Part shown: positions 61,565 to 64,000 of the stretch, one piece after another
Position numbering within the stretch: the stretch's first letter is position 1
Layout of the letters: each line of letters opens with the position of its first letter
From: Verrucomicrobiia bacterium
Lineage (GTDB): Bacteria > Verrucomicrobiota > Verrucomicrobiia > Limisphaerales > JAEYXS01
Direction: 5' to 3'
Assembly: GCA_036405135.1 (NCBI GenBank)
Contig: DASWYF010000002.1
Span: 248,001-312,000, forward strand
DNA: 64,000 bases
The notes under the pieces: generated by a model
What the model was told of the DNA's origin: nothing
The model's input: only the letters and a program-made list of their open reading frames with translations
Databases searched by the model: none
Translations under genes and position numbers: made by a program

Positions 61565-61876
61565 CTATCTTACCTTCGTACTCGCGCCTTTGGTGTTTTC
61601 CCAGATGACCCGTGTACCATCGAACGCAGCCGCATACTGCACCCCATTCACATTCTTTACCAAGGCGGTTGCTTTGGTTTTGGTCGGGCCTTCGAACACC
61701 TTTTGTCCACCATAGATCACGGTCGATTTGCCTCCGTCATAGGTGACATTGATGCCGGCAGCAACCGTCTTGGCTTTGCCAGGCAGGCTGCCGATGTTTT
61801 GGGCGAAAGCCGGTGCCGCTATCAGAAGACCAGTCCAAACGATCAGTGCAAATCGGAAGCGGAATAAAGTTTTCAT
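61565..61876 (-). CDS. Small secreted protein, unknown function
   Basis: 103 residues. Signal peptide (FALIVWTGLLIAAPAFAQ) with an Ala-x-Ala cleavage site; the mature part, about 78 residues, is beta-rich with a Val/Gly/Lys pattern (VTYDGGKSTVIYGGQKVFEG, PTKTKATALVKNVNGVQYAA). I do not recognise a family. Followed by its own terminator, which supports it as a real gene. Confidence 0.65.
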   Translation of the reverse strand: MKTLFRFRFALIVWTGLLIAAPAFAQNIGSLPGKAKTVAAGINVTYDGGKSTVIYGGQKVFEGPTKTKATALVKNVNGVQYAAAFDGTRVIWENTKGASTKVR

Positions 61877-61995
61877 GGCAATGCGGTGAGTTGGGTTACG
61901 AAGGGATAAATTGCGCCTTTTGTCGGAAAACGCAATAGTCCGTTTGGGCCTTCCATGACTCGACAGCCACGATTTACCACATTATCGTCTTTTCC

Positions 61996-62301
61996 ATGGC
62001 CGCGATTGAGGCTCCAGTTCAGCCAGATGTAGTCAAGACACCGGAAGAAAAGTCCAAGCAGCAGTTGGACCAAGGCTTCCTCGTGATCTGCTGGGATGAT
62101 CCGGTGAACCTCATGGACTATGTGACGCACGTTTTTCAAAACGTTTTCGGCTGGGACCGGCAGAAAGCCGAACTCCATATGATGCAAGTGCATAAAGAGG
62201 GCAAGAGTGTGTTGGTGCGGGAATCGTTCGAGAAGGCTGAGCACTACGTCCATCAGTTGCACAAGTATAGCCTGCAAGCCACCTTGGAGCCCGCCTCGTG
62301 A
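61996..62301 (+). CDS. clpS: ATP-dependent Clp protease adaptor ClpS
   Basis: 101 residues. The core FLVICWDDPVNLMDYVTHVF, with QNVFGWDRQKAELHMMQVHK and EGKSVLVRESFEKAEHYVHQ, is the ClpS fold. ClpS binds N-degron substrates (N-terminal Leu, Phe, Tyr, Trp) and hands them to ClpAP/ClpCP. First gene of a three-gene unit; its TGA overlaps the GTG of the next gene. The N-terminal about 25 residues are charged and probably disordered. Confidence 0.92.
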   Translation: MAAIEAPVQPDVVKTPEEKSKQQLDQGFLVICWDDPVNLMDYVTHVFQNVFGWDRQKAELHMMQVHKEGKSVLVRESFEKAEHYVHQLHKYSLQATLEPAS

Positions 62302-62789
62302 AACTCCTCCGCCGTAGCGAAACGGAAGTCGTCTTCCACCTCGGTAAACGCGAGCATGACGCTTTCTGCAAACTCGTGGACCGCTATCCCATGGTACCCG
62401 CAGATTTCTCGCCCCTGAGTCGTTTTGCCGATGCCGAAGATATCGGGGGCGATCAAAAACTTTTGGAAGAATCGCTCGCTGAATCGAAAGTGGAAGGCAA
62501 GAAGGCGCTGCAAGCCATGCTCAATGACGGCAAGCATTTCCATGAGGTCAGCCGCGGCTGGAATCTGCACCTGACACCCGGTGAGGTGGACTGGCTATTG
62601 CAGGTGTTCGGAGATATCCGCGTCGGTTGCTGGATGAAACTCGGCTGTCCTGATGAAATGAAGGGCAAGATGCCGGATCTCACGCAGGACAACATCGAAT
62701 ACTACGTGGCGATGGATATGTGCGGACGCCTCCAGATGCTGTTGCTGCATAGCTTGCGCCCGACAGATTCGGACGAATCCAGCTTATGA
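62298..62789 (+). CDS. Unknown protein between clpS and aat
   Basis: 163 residues, GTG start inside the clpS stop (GTGA). Predicted largely helical: HFHEVSRGWNLHLTPGEVDW, LLQVFGDIRVGCWMKLGCPD, YYVAMDMCGRLQMLLLHSLR. I do not recognise a family with certainty. In actinobacteria a DUF2017 gene sits next to clpS, and this protein may be its counterpart by position; the sequence likeness is not enough to say. Its stop overlaps the ATG of aat (ATGA). Confidence 0.7.
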   Translation: MKLLRRSETEVVFHLGKREHDAFCKLVDRYPMVPADFSPLSRFADAEDIGGDQKLLEESLAESKVEGKKALQAMLNDGKHFHEVSRGWNLHLTPGEVDWLLQVFGDIRVGCWMKLGCPDEMKGKMPDLTQDNIEYYVAMDMCGRLQMLLLHSLRPTDSDESSL

Positions 62790-63508
62790 GAGGTGTATTC
62801 GGTCAGCGACAGGGAATTCTCCCGGTTTTGCTGACCGAACGATTGGAGTTCCCCGAACTGGACGATCAAGCTCGTGAACTCGGCCCTCCCGGATTGGTGG
62901 CCTTAGGTGGAGATCTTTCCGTCGCCCGTCTGCTGCTGGCCTATCGGTCGGGCATCTTTCCGTGGAGTGTGGACCCCATCACCTGGTGGTCACCGCATCA
63001 GCGCGGAATCATCGAGTTCTCCCAATTCCATGTCGGCCAGACATTAAGGCGTGTGCTGAAGCAAAAGCCGTTTGAGATCACGATGAATCACGCTTTTCGT
63101 GATGTGGTTCAGAATTGTGCTTTGGCCCGATTGCAAGGGAACTGGATTTCTCCACATTTCGTTGAAGCCTATACGGCGCTTCATGAGGCGGGTTCCGCCC
63201 ATAGCGTTGAATGTTGGCAGGAGGGCAGGCTCGTGGGCGGTATCTATGGTGTGGCGACCGGCGGCACCTTCGCCGCAGAATCCATGTTCTATCGGGTAAG
63301 CAATGCTTCCAAGGTGGCCTTGGTCCATTTGGTGGAATTCTTGCAACAAAGGGGATTTATTCTTTTCGATATTCAGATGGTGACGCCGACCACGGCTGCC
63401 TTTGGTGGTTCAGAAATCAGCCGCAAAGAATACTTGGCGCGTTTGCAGGAAACCATTTCGTTGCCGGTTTCTTTTGAGGGAAACAGAGCAAAAAACGACA
63501 AGTCTTAG
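62786..63508 (+). CDS. aat: Leucyl/phenylalanyl-tRNA-protein transferase
   Basis: 240 residues. Family signatures are GLVALGGDLSVARLLLAYRS, GIFPWSVDPITWWSPHQRGI, HSVECWQEGRLVGGIYGVAT, GTFAAESMFYRVSNASKVAL and FDIQMVTPTTAAFGGSEISR. It adds Leu or Phe from tRNA to proteins that start with Lys or Arg, making them ClpS substrates. Being coupled to clpS by overlaps (through the 62298 gene), it forms a complete N-end-rule module of recognition and tagging. Start at the overlapping ATG. Confidence 0.94.
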   Translation: MRGVFGQRQGILPVLLTERLEFPELDDQARELGPPGLVALGGDLSVARLLLAYRSGIFPWSVDPITWWSPHQRGIIEFSQFHVGQTLRRVLKQKPFEITMNHAFRDVVQNCALARLQGNWISPHFVEAYTALHEAGSAHSVECWQEGRLVGGIYGVATGGTFAAESMFYRVSNASKVALVHLVEFLQQRGFILFDIQMVTPTTAAFGGSEISRKEYLARLQETISLPVSFEGNRAKNDKS

Positions 63509-63546
63509 GTGACAAATCGCCAAAACTAGACTATCTCACCCGCGCA

Positions 63547-64000
63547 ATGTCTTTCCGTGGAACACTGTTGATCGCAGGGGGAGTTTGGCTGGTGGCCATC
63601 ACCTTCCTGCACAATCACTTCAACCCGGATGCGCGTGTGCTGCCCGCTTGGGCAAAAGCGAAAAGTGTTTCGAACTCAGCTCAACAGAAACCCAAGGTCC
63701 GAGTGGGCTTTCTGCCGGTGACCTGTCATCTCACGTGCCCGGTCACGGATTTCATCAATAAAGAAACGGCGGGCGAGGGGTTGTTCCAGCCCGCGCGCTT
63801 CAATGGCTGGCCAGAATTGAAAGAAGCGTTCCTCGCGGGCGATACCAAGACCACGTTCATTCTCGCGCCTTTGGCCATGGCGTTGCGGGAGCAGGGGATT
63901 CCGCTGAAGATCGTTTATCTGGGGCATCGCGATGGCACGGCGATGATGGTGCATAAGGACTCCACCATCCGTAAGATTGAAGATCTCAAGGGCAAACGCG
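63547..64000 (+). CDS. NitT/TauT-type ABC substrate-binding protein (cut at window end)
   Basis: At least 151 residues; the 3' end is beyond the window. A signal-anchor (LLIAGGVWLVAITFL) is followed by KVRVGFLPVTCHLTCPVTDF, FNGWPELKEAFLAGDTKTTF, ILAPLAMALREQGIPLKIVY and LGHRDGTAMMVHKDSTI, matching CmpA/NrtA-type binding proteins for nitrate, bicarbonate or sulfonates. The transporter partners would be downstream. It is 38 bases after aat and may be independent of it. Confidence 0.82.
   Translation, partial: MSFRGTLLIAGGVWLVAITFLHNHFNPDARVLPAWAKAKSVSNSAQQKPKVRVGFLPVTCHLTCPVTDFINKETAGEGLFQPARFNGWPELKEAFLAGDTKTTFILAPLAMALREQGIPLKIVYLGHRDGTAMMVHKDSTIRKIEDLKGKR

Noticed and set aside
1-64000. tRNA, rRNA or CRISPR array
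   Set aside because: No cloverleaf with a TTCGA-type T-loop, no rRNA words, and no regularly spaced repeats with unique spacers were seen; a dedicated tRNA search would settle the first point.

Overview
The window reads as ordinary chromosomal DNA of a Verrucomicrobiota bacterium, probably the Pedosphaera/Limisphaerales side of the phylum. This is inferred from gene content: a large PSCyt1/DUF1549/DUF1553 cytochrome-type protein (32.7-36.1 kb), a DUF1080 lipoprotein (18.2 kb), an exosortase with a PEP-CTERM-like substrate (48-52 kb), hopanoid radical SAM enzymes (52-55 kb), and a diderm, meso-diaminopimelate type wall (Mpl). Coding density is high and genes lie on both strands. I see no rRNA, tRNA or CRISPR array.

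Layout. 0-3.4 kb: tail of a Gly/Arg-rich protein, a structured non-coding stretch, an ABC-2 permease, a small membrane protein and a sugar O-acetyltransferase. 3.6-8.6 kb: M60 metallopeptidase, GntP sugar-acid permease and a mandelate-racemase-type dehydratase. 8.8-10.8 kb: queE and queD (queuosine/7-deazaguanine synthesis) separated by a divergent higBA toxin-antitoxin pair. 10.8-14.7 kb: a LuxC-type acyl-CoA reductase, an MFS transporter and a LuxE-type acyl-protein synthetase, without luciferase genes. 14.8-25.7 kb: LON-domain/DUF1844/lipoprotein operon, coiled-coil protein plus moaA, DUF1080 lipoprotein, mpl, radical SAM protein, rsgA, DUF1643, a GH13 amylase and an ACT-domain protein. 25.8-38.2 kb: a repeat-rich island, gltB, a SirB1-like protein, rex, the PSCyt1 protein and a PilX-like protein. 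39.2-47.9 kb: glyS, a PhnB-like protein, an MFS exporter, an ATP-grasp protein, and the operon pta / Pta-regulatory-domain gene / hisC. 48-52 kb: exosortase locus. 52.3-57 kb: hpnJ, hpnH and small envelope proteins. 57-61.9 kb: a large secreted beta-propeller protein and a sensor kinase fused to an NMT1-like binding domain. 62-63.5 kb: the N-end-rule operon clpS / unknown gene / aat, then the start of a NitT/TauT-type binding protein.

The gaps between genes carry several families of short dispersed palindromic repeats. One GAGGGG-type copy has been interrupted by a 207-bp non-coding element with 19-bp perfect terminal inverted repeats and a 10-bp target duplication (25866-26092). Two repeat types also sit in frame inside the luxE-like gene. 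Many genes overlap by ATGA/GTGA, which marks tight operons (luxC-queD, LON-DUF1844, coiled-coil-moaA, TPR-exosortase, higBA, clpS-62298 gene-aat).

I did not find a clearly new defence or mobile system. The most worthwhile leads are the MITE-like insertion, the repeats inside luxE, the luxE-MFS-luxC block, and the compact exosortase locus with a VPEVG-type sorting tail.
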